64,000 nt of DNA from Cystobacter fuscus DSM 2262. Its GTDB lineage: Bacteria > Myxococcota > Myxococcia > Myxococcales > Myxococcaceae. The stretch is from positions 558,001-622,000 of the forward strand of contig NZ_ANAH02000001.1 of assembly GCF_000335475.2 (NCBI RefSeq), given 5' to 3'. The position numbers were made by a program, and so were the translations under genes. The stretch's first letter is position 1. Every line of letters starts with the position of its first letter. Below the pieces are notes generated by a model that worked only from the letters and a program-made list of their open reading frames with translations, did no database searches and was not told the origin of the DNA. Shown in pieces: positions 16,994 through 25,774 of the stretch.

Positions 16994-17923
16994 ATGCTGG
17001 AGCACCGCGAGGCCATCACCGGAATGTCCATCCTGGTCGCCGTCGTCGACGCGGGCTCGCTCAGCGCCGCCGCGGCGAAGCTGGGCATGACGTCTTCAGC
17101 GGTGAGCAAGCAGGTCTCGCGGCTCGAAGCCCGGCTCGGGATAAGGCTGCTGCAGCGCACCACGCGCCGCATGCAGCTCACCGAGGCCGGTGCGCGCTAC
17201 TGCGAGCGGGCCCGCTCCATCCTGGAGTCCATCGAATCCGTCGAGCGCGAGGCGGAGAGCGTCCAGGACACCCCGCACGGCACGCTGCGCATCACCGCGC
17301 CGACGGTGCTCGGCCAGGTCCAGGTGATGCCGGTGGTGCTCGCCTTCCAGCGGGCACATCCGGCCGTGAAGGTCCACGTCGAGTTCTCGGATCGCAGGAT
17401 CGATCTCATCGAGGAGGGCGTCGACGTGGCCATCCGCATGACGGCCCAGCCGCCGCCTGCCTTCGTGGCTCGCAGGCTCGGTGATGACCGGCGCGTGCTC
17501 TGCGCCAGCCCCGACTACCTCGCCCGAGCGGGCCGCCCCCGCCGGCCTGGCGAGCTGTCGAACCATGAATGCATCGTGTTCGTCGCGGGTCAGCCCGTGG
17601 AGACGTGGCACCTGCGCGCCACGCAGGACGCCGAGCACACCACGCCCATTCGCGTCTCGGGCCGGTTGCACGTCAACAACACCCACGCCCTGCGACAGGC
17701 CGCGCTCGCGGGCCTCGGGCTCGCCGATCTGCCCCGCTACCTCGTCGAGGAGGACCTCGCGGCCGGACGGCTCGAGGCCGTCCTCGAGCGCTTCATGCCG
17801 GTGGCGCGCGGGGTGTTCGCCATCTATGCGCCCGCGCCCTACGTCCCGGCCAAGGTGCGCCGCTTCGTCGAGATGGTGGAAAAGACCTTCCGAGACGGCG
17901 TTGCCGAGGGGCGAACCTCGTAA
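16994..17923 (+). CDS. LysR-family transcriptional regulator
   Basis: The ATG at 16994 gives 309 residues. The N-terminal winged helix-turn-helix includes VDAGSLSAAAAKLGMTSSAV and RLEARLGIRLLQRTTRR (residues about 15-60), and the rest is a periplasmic-binding-protein-like effector domain with GTLRITAPTVLGQVQVMPVV near residue 93. It belongs to the subgroup that usually regulates a divergent oxidoreductase. The 124-bp gap to that gene at 16869 should contain its operator. The effector is unknown. Confidence 0.9.
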   Translation: MLEHREAITGMSILVAVVDAGSLSAAAAKLGMTSSAVSKQVSRLEARLGIRLLQRTTRRMQLTEAGARYCERARSILESIESVEREAESVQDTPHGTLRITAPTVLGQVQVMPVVLAFQRAHPAVKVHVEFSDRRIDLIEEGVDVAIRMTAQPPPAFVARRLGDDRRVLCASPDYLARAGRPRRPGELSNHECIVFVAGQPVETWHLRATQDAEHTTPIRVSGRLHVNNTHALRQAALAGLGLADLPRYLVEEDLAAGRLEAVLERFMPVARGVFAIYAPAPYVPAKVRRFVEMVEKTFRDGVAEGRTS

Positions 17924-18015
17924 GACCGCCACTCCCCCGGGAGCCACGAGCACCCTCTCGGGGGGGAGGCGAGCACCTTCTGCGCCATGTCCGAGTTCCT
18001 GTATCTTCCTCGAAC

Positions 18016-18543
18016 ATGGACACCAAGATCGATCGCGAGCCAGAGGACAAGGTCGAGCCCACGCTCAAGCTCAAGTTCTACAGCCACGCGACGCTGGAGT
18101 GCCGAGACATCCAGCGCACGCGGCGATTCTTCAAGGAGTTCCTCGGCTTCGAGACCGTCCAGATGTCGGACAAATCGTTCTGGGCCCGGCTCGGCGGCGA
18201 TCAGATCATCGTGATCGTGCAGGGTCCGCCTCGCGCGAAGGAGGAGATGCCCTTCCTCAACCACAATGGGCTCGACGTCGAGAACGAGGCCGCCGTCGAC
18301 GACGCCTACGAGGTGGTGAAGCGCGACGCGGAGAAGTGGGGCCTGAAGAAGATCACGAAGCCGGTCGTCCAGCACGGGACCTATTGCTTCTACTTCTGGG
18401 ACATGGACGACAACTCCTGGGAAATCCTCTCCAATCCACCGGGCGGTTACTCCTGGGGCTTCGCGCGTGGAGACCAGGAAGGTGCGGGTCACATGAGCCG
18501 CACGTTCAAGCGCCCGGACTCGACCCTGGGCAAGGGAAAGTAG
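18016..18543 (+). CDS. VOC/glyoxalase-fold protein
   Basis: A 175-residue protein with two beta-alpha-beta-beta-beta modules of the vicinal oxygen chelate fold. The first opens YSHATLECRDIQRTRRFFKE (His near residue 21), and the second ends FYFWDMDDNSWEILSNPP, with a Glu in the usual metal-ligand position. Members isomerise, cleave or bind small electrophiles, or confer resistance; the substrate is not evident. It stands alone between the LysR gene and the convergent graspetide ligase gene. Confidence 0.78.
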   Translation: MDTKIDREPEDKVEPTLKLKFYSHATLECRDIQRTRRFFKEFLGFETVQMSDKSFWARLGGDQIIVIVQGPPRAKEEMPFLNHNGLDVENEAAVDDAYEVVKRDAEKWGLKKITKPVVQHGTYCFYFWDMDDNSWEILSNPPGGYSWGFARGDQEGAGHMSRTFKRPDSTLGKGK

Positions 18544-18572
18544 CCCGCGGTGGGAGCGGCGGCGTGTAGCGC

Positions 18573-19547
18573 CTACCGGCGCACGCCTCGTCCCGAGAGG
18601 ACGTCCGCCAGCGCCTCGGCGATGGGCAGCCCCGGGTAGCGCGTGAGCCACATGAACTCGCCCGAGGGGTTCACCTCGAGGAAGACGTGGCGTCCCTCGG
18701 GGGTGACGATGAAGTCGAACGCGCCATAGTTGAGCCCCAGCGCGTCCATCAGCTTCAGCACGCGGGTGTGCACTGGCTCGGGCAGTGTGTAGGGCTGCCA
18801 CGCGGCGAGGAGCGCCACGCCCTCCCGGCGCCAGTCCTCGCGAGCCCTGGGCAGCGCCTGCGAGTCGATGGCCGCCGCCATCACCCGGTCTCCCACCACC
18901 GTCACCCGCAACTCCAGCGCCTTGGCCAGGCGCTCCTGGAAGGTCATCGGACACAGATCCAGCCCCTCCAGGTCCTCCAGCGCCTGCGCGCTCAGCGGCG
19001 TGGTGAAGACCACCTGCTCCTCGCCCTGGGCGTCGTAGACAGCGAAGGAAGACATCATCTTCGTCACCACACCGCCCGGGCAGCCCGCCGCGAAGGCCCG
19101 CACCGCCTCCGGGTCGTTGGTCATCAGCGTGCGGGGCACCTCCATTCCCAGGCCACGGGCCAGCGCGAGTTGCAGCGGCTTGTGCCCCGCCCGCCGCACC
19201 CGCTCCACCGCATCCAGCTGGAAGACGTCGAGCGCCGCCAGCATGCCGTACAGCAGGCGCCGGCTCTCCTCCATCGAGGGCCGGCGCAGCTGCGGCTCCA
19301 TGTCCAGGGGAAGGTGCTGAGCCGTCGCGTTGCGGCGATACCAGACGGAGGAGACCTCGGCCAGTTCGAGCACCCCCTCCGGTCCGGAGAGCCGCCCCCT
19401 GGCCGCCTCGTCGAGCGAGAGCTGGAGGTGCGTGGGGAACAGGTCCGTGTCGAACCGGTACACGCGCTCGCCGCGCGCCTCCAGGGAGTGGGTGACCGCA
19501 CGAACGGCTTCGTTGTCCCGGGTGTGCGTCACGATGAGAACAGCCAT
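18573..19547 (-). CDS. mvdD: MvdD/MdnC-like ATP-grasp graspetide ligase (ester-forming type)
   Basis: From the ATG at 19547 the 324-residue protein opens MAVLIVTHTRDNEAV and carries features I associate with microviridin ligase MvdD/MdnC: ELAEVSSVWYRRN near residue 66, QLDAVERVRRAGHKPLQLAL, CPMTFQERLAKALELRVTVV, LGLNYGAFDFIVTPEG and metal-binding FLEVNPSGEFMWL. Such enzymes use ATP to activate Asp/Glu side chains of a precursor peptide and join them to Thr/Ser, giving lactone rings. Its start overlaps the end of the MvdC-like gene by 19 nt, and the precursor gene lies upstream, so all three are one operon. The ester versus amide assignment is by resemblance only. Confidence 0.85.
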   Translation of the reverse strand: MAVLIVTHTRDNEAVRAVTHSLEARGERVYRFDTDLFPTHLQLSLDEAARGRLSGPEGVLELAEVSSVWYRRNATAQHLPLDMEPQLRRPSMEESRRLLYGMLAALDVFQLDAVERVRRAGHKPLQLALARGLGMEVPRTLMTNDPEAVRAFAAGCPGGVVTKMMSSFAVYDAQGEEQVVFTTPLSAQALEDLEGLDLCPMTFQERLAKALELRVTVVGDRVMAAAIDSQALPRAREDWRREGVALLAAWQPYTLPEPVHTRVLKLMDALGLNYGAFDFIVTPEGRHVFLEVNPSGEFMWLTRYPGLPIAEALADVLSGRGVRR

Positions 19548-20572
19548 GGGCGCTCCTGAGAAAAGGGGCGAGTCGGGCACGAGCCGCCCTCCGCGGTGAG
19601 CACCTCGGCGAAGGCGGCGGCGATGGGCAGGTCCAGCTCATGCTCGAGCATTCCCCACTCACCCGCGGGGTTGACCTCGAGGAAGACGTGCCGTCCCTCG
19701 GGTGTGACGATGAAGTCCGCGGCGCCGTACACGAGCCCCAGGTCGGCGACCAGGCGCACCAGCCGGGTGGCCACCTCCACCGGCAACTCACCGCGCTCCC
19801 AGGGGCACTCGTCCGGCCCGGCCCGTCTCCAGTCCACCTGTCCCGTCACCGAGCGCGAGGCATCGATGGCGCCGACGAAGCAGTGTCCGCCCACCACGGC
19901 CACACGCAGCTCGCGGAGCTTGTCGAGGCGCTCCTGGAACACCATGGGGCAGTGGTGCAGTCCCTCGAGTTCCTCCAGATCCTCGGGGCCGATGGCGCTC
20001 GTGTAGACGAAGGGTTGCCCGCCGCGCATGGAGTGACTCAGGGGCGTCAGCATCTTGGCCACCATGTGGCCGTGGACGTGCGCGAAGAAGGCGCGCACCC
20101 GGGCCGCGTCGTTGGTCACCAGGGTGCGAGGTACCTCCAACCCCAGCGCGCGGGCCCGCCGGAGTTGGTGCAGCTTGTCCTGGGCAGCCCTGTCGGCGTG
20201 GAACGGGTTGACGAAGCGGCAGCCCGCCGCCTCCAGCCCATCGAGAAAGCCCTGGAGCGCGGCCTGGGACTCACGCAGGCAGCCCTCGCGCCAGCCAGGC
20301 TCCAGCGCCGCATCGGGCCGAGGTGGCAGCAGCCGGCGCAGCCACACCGAGCGGATCTGCTCGCCGCGCACCTCGCCTCCGGCCGTGCGAAGGGACACCT
20401 CGTCCCCGTCGCCCGCCAGCGCCGACGTCAGCTCCAGTTCCGCCGGGAAGGTCTCCGTGTCGAGGCGCAGGGCCCGTGCTCCCCGCCGCGACACCTCCTG
20501 CGCGATCCGGTCGACCGTGTAGTAGTCGTCGCTGTGGGTGAGGAGCAAGACGGTGTCGCGAGCGGAGAGCAT
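19529..20572 (-). CDS. mvdC: MvdC/MdnB-like ATP-grasp graspetide ligase (amide-forming type)
   Basis: A 347-residue ATP-grasp protein opening MLSARDTVLLLTHSDDYYTV. It parallels the downstream ligase: ARALRLDTETFPAELELTS, HADRAAQDKLHQLRRARALG, CPMVFQERLDKLRELRVAVV, and the C-terminal metal site VFLEVNPAGEWGMLEHELD. The N-terminus resembles the MvdC/MdnB branch that forms the lactam between Lys and an acidic side chain after the lactones are made. The last 20 or so residues (after EVLTAEGG) are an unusual extension encoded in the overlap with the next gene. It is 36 nt downstream of the precursor gene. Confidence 0.84.
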   Translation of the reverse strand: MLSARDTVLLLTHSDDYYTVDRIAQEVSRRGARALRLDTETFPAELELTSALAGDGDEVSLRTAGGEVRGEQIRSVWLRRLLPPRPDAALEPGWREGCLRESQAALQGFLDGLEAAGCRFVNPFHADRAAQDKLHQLRRARALGLEVPRTLVTNDAARVRAFFAHVHGHMVAKMLTPLSHSMRGGQPFVYTSAIGPEDLEELEGLHHCPMVFQERLDKLRELRVAVVGGHCFVGAIDASRSVTGQVDWRRAGPDECPWERGELPVEVATRLVRLVADLGLVYGAADFIVTPEGRHVFLEVNPAGEWGMLEHELDLPIAAAFAEVLTAEGGSCPTRPFSQERPWLFSS

Positions 20573-20608
20573 GGGCGTCGGGGAGCCCTCGGAGAGGGCG
20601 ATGGGGTT

Positions 20609-20800
20609 TCAGTAGGAGTCGTCCCAATCCGAGGGCCACTTCCTGGTGATGGACCCGTCGTCGTCCGAGTCCGAGGGGTACTTCAGGGTCTGCAGCGGAG
20701 CGCCACCGGCGGCCTTCTCGAGTTCCTGGGCCTCCAGCAGGCGAGCGAAGAACGGCCTCTTGCCCTTCTGCTGGGATGATTCCTGTTTGTCCTTCTTCAT
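20609..20800 (-). CDS. Microviridin-type graspetide precursor peptide with two core repeats
   Basis: I place the start at the ATG at 20800 (GGAGG at good spacing), giving 63 residues, rather than six codons earlier. The leader has RPFFARLLEAQ (15-25), matching the PFFARFLE recognition motif of microviridin leaders, followed by a Gly-Gly at 32-33. Two core segments follow: TLKYPSDSDDD (38-48) and TRKWPSDWDD (52-61), both matching the T-x-K-Y/W-P-S-D core in which Thr, Ser, Lys and acidic residues are cross-linked. The peptide ends SY. The mature product should be one or two cage-like peptides, likely protease inhibitors as in known microviridins. Where the cores are cut apart is unknown; no protease or transporter gene is adjacent. 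Confidence 0.93.
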   Translation of the reverse strand: MKKDKQESSQQKGKRPFFARLLEAQELEKAAGGAPLQTLKYPSDSDDDGSITRKWPSDWDDSY

Positions 20801-21045
20801 GACCAACCTCCATGCCACCCGTTGAGCAGGTGGTCACTGGAGTCAGAGTGCGGGGCGGTGAAATGTCACGGAGGACGAGCCACGGGCGCGGCCCCTTCGC
20901 CCGTCCGCTGGAGGTGGAGCCGTGCGCACCATTGCGCCCGGCCGCCGATGACTCGGAAAAGGCTCGCTACTGGAGGGGCACGGGGCGACGGACCACGAAG
21001 CGCGACGACTTGTACCATGAGCGGGAAGTTGCCTCCCCCCTCCTC

Positions 21046-21915
21046 GTGGAGCCCGTCTTGTCGAGCCGATCCCGCCCCGCTTCCACCTTGTTCGCCCTGG
21101 CCTTCCTGCTGTTGCTCGCGAGACGCGCCGAGGCGTTTGGTCCTCCGACCCACTCGGAGCCCGCGCTGAACACGCCGCCCTCGGCGCTCGAGGCGATCCG
21201 GGTGGACGAGAAGCTGGGAGCGCCCATCCCATTGGACACGGAGCTCATCGATGAGAGCGGTCAGCGCGTCACGCTCCGGCAAATGATGTCCCCGGATCGG
21301 CCCACGGTGCTCTCCCTGGCCTACTTCCGTTGCCCCCAGCTATGCAGTCTGGTGCTCAAGGGCCTCGTCAAGAGCTTGAGCGAGACCCAGCTCGAGCTGG
21401 GCAAGGACTACCATTCGATCACCCTCTCCATCGACCCGAGTGACACGCCCGAGGAGGCCTCGAAGTGGCGGGCGCGCTACCTCCAGCAGTTGGGTCAGCC
21501 CGGGCAGGCCCCGTGGCGGTTCCTCACCGGCACGCAGGAGCAGGTGAAGAAGGTGGCGGACGCGGTGGGCTTTGGCTACGCGTATGACAAATCCACCGAC
21601 CAGTACGCACACGCGGCGGTGGTGATGGTCCTGTCGCCGCAAGGGACGGTCAGCCGCTATCTCTACGGCGTCGACTTCCCCGCCATGGACATGCGCCTGG
21701 CCATCAACGAGGCCGCTCAAGGCAAGGCGGGAATCACGCTCGAGCGGGTCATGCTCTCGTGCTTCAAGTACGATCCAGCGACGCGGCGCTACGGCTTCTA
21801 CGTCTTCGGCTTCCTGCGGATGTGGTGGTTGGTGGGAATCGGCATGGCCGCGACCCTGGCGGTGCTGATTCGCAGGAACGCGCGCCAACGGTCCGCGTCG
21901 GGGAATGGCGCTTGA
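21046..21915 (+). CDS. SCO1/SenC-family copper chaperone-like protein
   Basis: A thioredoxin-fold protein with the Sco copper-binding CxxxC (YFRCPQLCSLVLKG) and the later His in QYAHAAVVMVLSPQG. A C-terminal membrane helix follows (MWWLVGIGMAATLAVLIRR). Sco proteins deliver copper to the CuA site of cytochrome c oxidase or act as envelope thiol reductases. The start is uncertain: I use a GTG at 21046, which leads into a signal peptide (STLFALAFLLLLARRAEAFG); open frame continues upstream to 20863 without obvious homology. It is divergent from the graspetide operon and unlikely to belong to it. No oxidase gene is adjacent. Confidence 0.82.
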   Translation: MEPVLSSRSRPASTLFALAFLLLLARRAEAFGPPTHSEPALNTPPSALEAIRVDEKLGAPIPLDTELIDESGQRVTLRQMMSPDRPTVLSLAYFRCPQLCSLVLKGLVKSLSETQLELGKDYHSITLSIDPSDTPEEASKWRARYLQQLGQPGQAPWRFLTGTQEQVKKVADAVGFGYAYDKSTDQYAHAAVVMVLSPQGTVSRYLYGVDFPAMDMRLAINEAAQGKAGITLERVMLSCFKYDPATRRYGFYVFGFLRMWWLVGIGMAATLAVLIRRNARQRSASGNGA

Positions 21916-22141
21916 TGGGCCTGGCCTCGGCGCGTGTCTGGCGGGCCGCGGGGCAGGCGCCGTGATTCCACGGCGATGTCGTCCACTGAACAGAGCAGCC
22001 GGATGCGCGCCGACCGGCCAGGGGATGGCGGCACTTTCGCCGGGGCTGTGAACTGGGTCACAGACACGAAGCGGGGGGAGCGAGCACTGTGTCGGTTGTC
22101 AGGGCCTGTTGACACGGAATGCCCTGTTCGAGGGGAAAAAC

Positions 22142-23302
22142 ATGTCAGGGGGAAACATGTCGTCCGACACGTCGCGCGAGCTGCATGATGAGGCCGTTCA
22201 ACTCCCTTCCAGCGAGCAGCCGGGAGAGGTGCTCTTGGATTACGAGTACCTGGCGGAGGCGTGGGCCCAGCGGGGATGGCTGACACGCGCCATCGCCTTG
22301 TGCAAGGTCATCCTCCGGCTCGAGCCGGCTCATGAGCCGACGAGGCGACTGCTCGCGGAGTTGGATGCCCGGAAGGTGGAGCCCCTGGCTCCGCCGGGGC
22401 CCTCCGTGCAGATGCCCATGGAGCGGGAGCCATCCCTCGAGACGGACTGGAACGAGGGAGGAACTTCGCAGCCCATCTCCCTGCTCTCGCGGCTCGGCGA
22501 GCAGGAGTTCCTCTCGGTCATGGAGTCGCTGGAACTGCGGGAATTCCACGCCGGGGAGACCATCGTCGAGGAAGGCGAGCCGGGCGATTCCATGTTCGCC
22601 ATCGTGCAGGGGAGCGTGGAGGTGGTGCGGACGCTGAAATCGGGGCGTCGGCGCACGGTCGCCTTCATGAGCGAGGGCGACTTCTTCGGGGAGATGTCCA
22701 TCCTCTCCGGCGTGCCGAGGCTCGCGAGCGTCAAGGCCTTCGAGCGCACGGCGGTCCTGGAACTGTCCCGCGAGCGGCTGGAACAGATCATCCAGCGCTA
22801 CCCCTCCGTGGCGGAGATGCTGAGGGCCTATCACCACGAGCACCTGCTGAGTGACGTGCTCCGTGGCAATCCGCTCTTCCGGATCCTCCCGCCCGAGCGC
22901 AGGGCGGCCCTGTCCCGTGAATTCCAGCTCCGCGCCAGGGCGAAGGGAGCCACCCTGCTCGAACAGGGCAAGCCGGTGGATGCCCTGTACTTGCTGCTGC
23001 GGGGCCGGTGCCAGGTGCTGCACCAGCACCCGGACGGCGGCGAGAAGCTCCTGCGAACGATGGAGGAAGGCGACATCTTCGGGGAGATCTCCCTGATGCT
23101 CGGCCTGACAGCCACCGCCACCGTGCGCGCGGAGACGACCTGCCTGCTGCTGCGACTGGACTGGGGAAGCTGCGACCGGTTCCTCATGGATCAGCCCGGA
23201 ATGTGCGACGCGCTCTCGCGGATGAGCAACGAGCGCATCCTGTACTCCTCCGAGCTGTTCCTGGAGCCCGCGGCGCACGGAGAGGCACCTCCGAGCGCCT
23301 GA
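22142..23302 (+). CDS. Protein with two cyclic-nucleotide-binding domains and an N-terminal helical repeat
   Basis: Start at ATG 22142 (GAGGGGAAAA upstream; ATG 22157 is an alternative). After a short TPR-like helical pair (LLDYEYLAEAWAQRGWLTRA) the protein has two cNMP-binding domains: one around residues 120-240 (EEGEPGDSMFAIVQGSVEVV, then EGDFFGEMSILSGVPRLASV) and one around 250-370 (LEQGKPVDALYLLLRGRCQV, then GDIFGEISLMLGLTATATV). Neither phosphate-binding cassette has the full canonical Arg of strong cAMP binders, so the ligand is uncertain. No DNA-binding or enzymatic output domain is seen, so it may act by protein contact. Confidence 0.82.
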   Translation: MSGGNMSSDTSRELHDEAVQLPSSEQPGEVLLDYEYLAEAWAQRGWLTRAIALCKVILRLEPAHEPTRRLLAELDARKVEPLAPPGPSVQMPMEREPSLETDWNEGGTSQPISLLSRLGEQEFLSVMESLELREFHAGETIVEEGEPGDSMFAIVQGSVEVVRTLKSGRRRTVAFMSEGDFFGEMSILSGVPRLASVKAFERTAVLELSRERLEQIIQRYPSVAEMLRAYHHEHLLSDVLRGNPLFRILPPERRAALSREFQLRARAKGATLLEQGKPVDALYLLLRGRCQVLHQHPDGGEKLLRTMEEGDIFGEISLMLGLTATATVRAETTCLLLRLDWGSCDRFLMDQPGMCDALSRMSNERILYSSELFLEPAAHGEAPPSA

Positions 23303-23327
23303 GATGGGAGCGAGCCTCGACCCTCGC

Positions 23328-23624
23328 TCAAGCGGAGGCCCGGAGCATCCCCAGAAGGCGCCTGGCTTGCTCCTGGACCTCGGGAGTCCCGAGCTCCAGG
23401 GCCATCAGCAGCCAACGGGCTTCGTCATGTCGGCGGCTGCGCAGCTCCAGGATGGCCTCCTTGTAAATCTTGCGCGTAGGGTCCAGCTCCTCTCCCACCA
23501 TCAGCAAGCAGGGGGCGCCGGACAGGGGCGCGAGCCGCGCGGCCTCCTGGAAACGGGTGACCGCCGTGGCCCAATCCTGCTCTTGGAGGTGGGGCTGGAA
23601 ACGGGTTCGTGAATGCCGTCGAAG
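23328..23624 (-). pseudogene. TPR-like protein fragment lacking its N-terminus
   Basis: A minus-strand frame ending at a TGA at 23328-23330 encodes helical-repeat sequence: DWATAVTRFQEAARLAPLSG, then EAILELRSRRHDEARWLLMA and QARRLLGMLRASA. Just upstream the frame meets a TAA shared with the neighbouring gene's end and has no start codon or ribosome site, apart from an internal ATG that would leave about 60 residues. It looks like the tail of a tetratricopeptide-type protein left by a deletion. Function is lost or unknown. Confidence 0.5.
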
Positions 23625-23864
23625 TTACTGGGCGGGCCAGGAGCCCGGCATGCGGGAGGGGGTCTGCTGGGCGACCCCTGCCTCGAGATCGCGCAGCTGG
23701 ATGCCCAGCTCGCCGATGAGATCAGCGGCTTGCGCAACGTTGCTGGATGCCACCCCAGGGCTCGGCATCGAGTTGGCGCGCTTGCGAAGGGGCTCCCGCT
23801 GCGTGGTGGTGGGAGCTGATCCGGTCGAATTACGACGGACGGGCGGCTGCTGAATCCTGGTCAT
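23625..23864 (-). CDS. Small hypothetical protein
   Basis: A 79-residue frame with ATG at 23864 and a GGGAGA ribosome site. The N-terminal half is basic and low-complexity (MTRIQQPPVRRNSTGSAPTT); the C-terminal half forms a probable amphipathic helix, NVAQAADLIGELGIQLRDLE. It has no recognised domain. It overlaps nothing else and its position just upstream of the TPR remnant suggests they once formed one operon. Whether it is truly expressed is uncertain. Confidence 0.4.
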   Translation of the reverse strand: MTRIQQPPVRRNSTGSAPTTTQREPLRKRANSMPSPGVASSNVAQAADLIGELGIQLRDLEAGVAQQTPSRMPGSWPAQ

Positions 23865-24166
23865 GACTCTCCCATGGCGTGCACGCGGCTGCGGCGACCG
23901 GCGAGTCATGTAGCGTGGCGCATACGACTGGGGCGTAAAGATTGGGCCACAACCTCCCATCCGGAAGATGGCAGCCAGTTACATTTTCCAAGAGAAGGCG
24001 AAGCACGGCCGACTGGAGGGAGAGCAAGGGCGGCCGTGACGGGCGGGAGTGATTCACCACCGGTGTGCGTTGGAACGCCGTGAGCCCGGGTACCGGCCGT
24101 GGCCGCGGACTCCGCCGTGTGAGCACGTCCCCCCTTTCCCTTGAAGCCAAGGAGGAGTTCCGTCTC
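23865..24166. other. Upstream region of the radical SAM operon
   Basis: About 300 bp between divergent genes without a convincing gene. It should hold the promoter of the three-gene operon starting at 24167. I see no clear sigma-54 or strong sigma-70 boxes, and no riboswitch-like fold that I could defend. Confidence 0.4.
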
Positions 24167-25774
24167 ATGCCTTTGAGAGCCATTGCCGTCTCCGCCCCGG
24201 ACTGGATCAAGGGCGCGAAGGATTCCCGGGCGCTGAACAGCCAGGATCCCGCGAGCCTTTTCAATGCCTGCCGCTACGCGGCGCATCGCACGTTCGATCC
24301 ATCGAGCGCCTGGTCACGCAGCAATTGGGCCGGGACGCGCGCCCAGCGCCGCGCCCAGACCCTCTTGATGTACTCGCTCGACGACATGCCCGTGTTCGCC
24401 GAGATGCTGCGGCGAGAGCGGCCCAACCTCCTGCTGATTGGGGCCATGACGCTGTGTCTGCCAGGCGCGGTGGCCTGCGCCTCGTTGGCCAAGGAGCTCC
24501 TCGGAGAACAGGTCGTCGTGGTACTGGGCGGCCGGCACCCCAGCGAATCCATGTACCTGGAGAAGCACTCCGAGCGGATGCCGGAGCACGTGCGCCATCA
24601 CCCCAGCTCTCCCCTGCGGCTCATGGCCACGGGGCGGCTCCCCCGGGTGTTCGACCTGGTCGTGGCGGGAGACGGCGAGCACCTCATCGCCGCCCTGGGA
24701 GAGGCCGTGGCGGCGGCCGAGGCCGAGGGGAGCGCGGACCTGTCGTGCTCGGTGTTGGAGCGGCTCGACGCCCGGGTTCCGGGCAGCTGGATAGCGGGCG
24801 CGCTGGATGGGGACACCCCGCGTGTGCTGCCCAGCACCGGAGCGCGTCTGGATTACAGCCGGATGCCTTCGCCCTCGCGGATGTTTGGCGCGGTCGCCGG
24901 ATTCAATGTGTTCGGTGGGCGGGTGACGGCGCACGCCTTCAGCGACACCGGCCGCGGCTGTGTCTATGACTGTGGGTTCTGCAGCGAGCGCAGCTCGGTG
25001 ACGGGCGGGTTGAGGGATGCCGCGAGTTCCAGTGAGCGGCTCCACCGTCAATTGGCCGAAGCCGTGACGGTCATCTCCGAGGATCATCCGGCCCGGGGCG
25101 CCAGCGCGTTCGTGGAGGATTCCGTCATCCTGGGGGGCAGTCCCCGGCTGGTGGATCAGTTCGTGGATCGGCTGGAGTCCGAGCCGCTCGACATCGTCTT
25201 CGGTGCCCAATTGACCATCGATCAGATCCTCACCCGCCGGGCCCAGCTCGCGCGGCTGGCGGGAGTGGGCCTGCGCTATGTGTTCGTCGGCGTGGAGACC
25301 CTGGTCCCCGAGGCCATCGGTGGCATGAGCAAGGATCTCGGCCGCCACCAGGCGCCCTGGTTGTCACGCATCCATCGGGCGTTGGCGTTCCTGGGCGAGC
25401 TGGGCATCCATTGTGGCTGCGCGATCCTCTTCGGCTTGGGAGAGACGCAGGAGCGCCGGCTGGAACTGCTCGAGGCTCTGCGGATGATGCGAGGCATGTA
25501 TGGAATGCCCTCGCCGGTCAGCGCGAACTGGGCGGTTCAACACCCGCTCTGTGGCCAGGACGGCGGCGCCGGGTACGAGTACATCGAATGGGGAACTCCC
25601 GAGGGTCCCTTCCTCGAGTGTTTCCATCGCTTCGGCGAGGCCTCCGTGCGCTACCCCCTGCCCCATGTCGGCCCGCCACGGCTCGAGGAAGTACGAGAGG
25701 TGACCGCGAGGCTCGACACCCTCGAGGAGCCGCTGGGGCCCAGCCTGCCCACCCAGGGGGAACACTACTCGTGA
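24167..25774 (+). CDS. B12-binding-like/radical SAM enzyme of unknown substrate
   Basis: The start at 24167 has an excellent AAGGAGGAG site. The 535-residue protein has an N-terminal cobalamin-binding-like Rossmann region (NLLLIGAMTLCLPGAVACAS, then VVVVLGGRHPSES) but lacks a clear DxHxxG cobalamin ligand. A radical SAM domain follows with CVYDCGFC (Cys 265, 269 and 272) for the 4Fe-4S cluster, and later the SAM-barrel strands YVFVGVETL and GCAILFGLGETQERR. Such enzymes generate a 5'-deoxyadenosyl radical for methyl transfer, C-C or C-S chemistry. Its stop overlaps the GTG start of the PLP enzyme, so they are coupled. Confidence 0.82.
   Translation: MPLRAIAVSAPDWIKGAKDSRALNSQDPASLFNACRYAAHRTFDPSSAWSRSNWAGTRAQRRAQTLLMYSLDDMPVFAEMLRRERPNLLLIGAMTLCLPGAVACASLAKELLGEQVVVVLGGRHPSESMYLEKHSERMPEHVRHHPSSPLRLMATGRLPRVFDLVVAGDGEHLIAALGEAVAAAEAEGSADLSCSVLERLDARVPGSWIAGALDGDTPRVLPSTGARLDYSRMPSPSRMFGAVAGFNVFGGRVTAHAFSDTGRGCVYDCGFCSERSSVTGGLRDAASSSERLHRQLAEAVTVISEDHPARGASAFVEDSVILGGSPRLVDQFVDRLESEPLDIVFGAQLTIDQILTRRAQLARLAGVGLRYVFVGVETLVPEAIGGMSKDLGRHQAPWLSRIHRALAFLGELGIHCGCAILFGLGETQERRLELLEALRMMRGMYGMPSPVSANWAVQHPLCGQDGGAGYEYIEWGTPEGPFLECFHRFGEASVRYPLPHVGPPRLEEVREVTARLDTLEEPLGPSLPTQGEHYS

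Noticed and set aside
20863-21045. Upstream extension of the SCO1-like gene as part of the protein
   Set aside because: The extension would put about 60 charged residues before a clear signal peptide and shows no conservation-like pattern; a start near the signal peptide is more likely.
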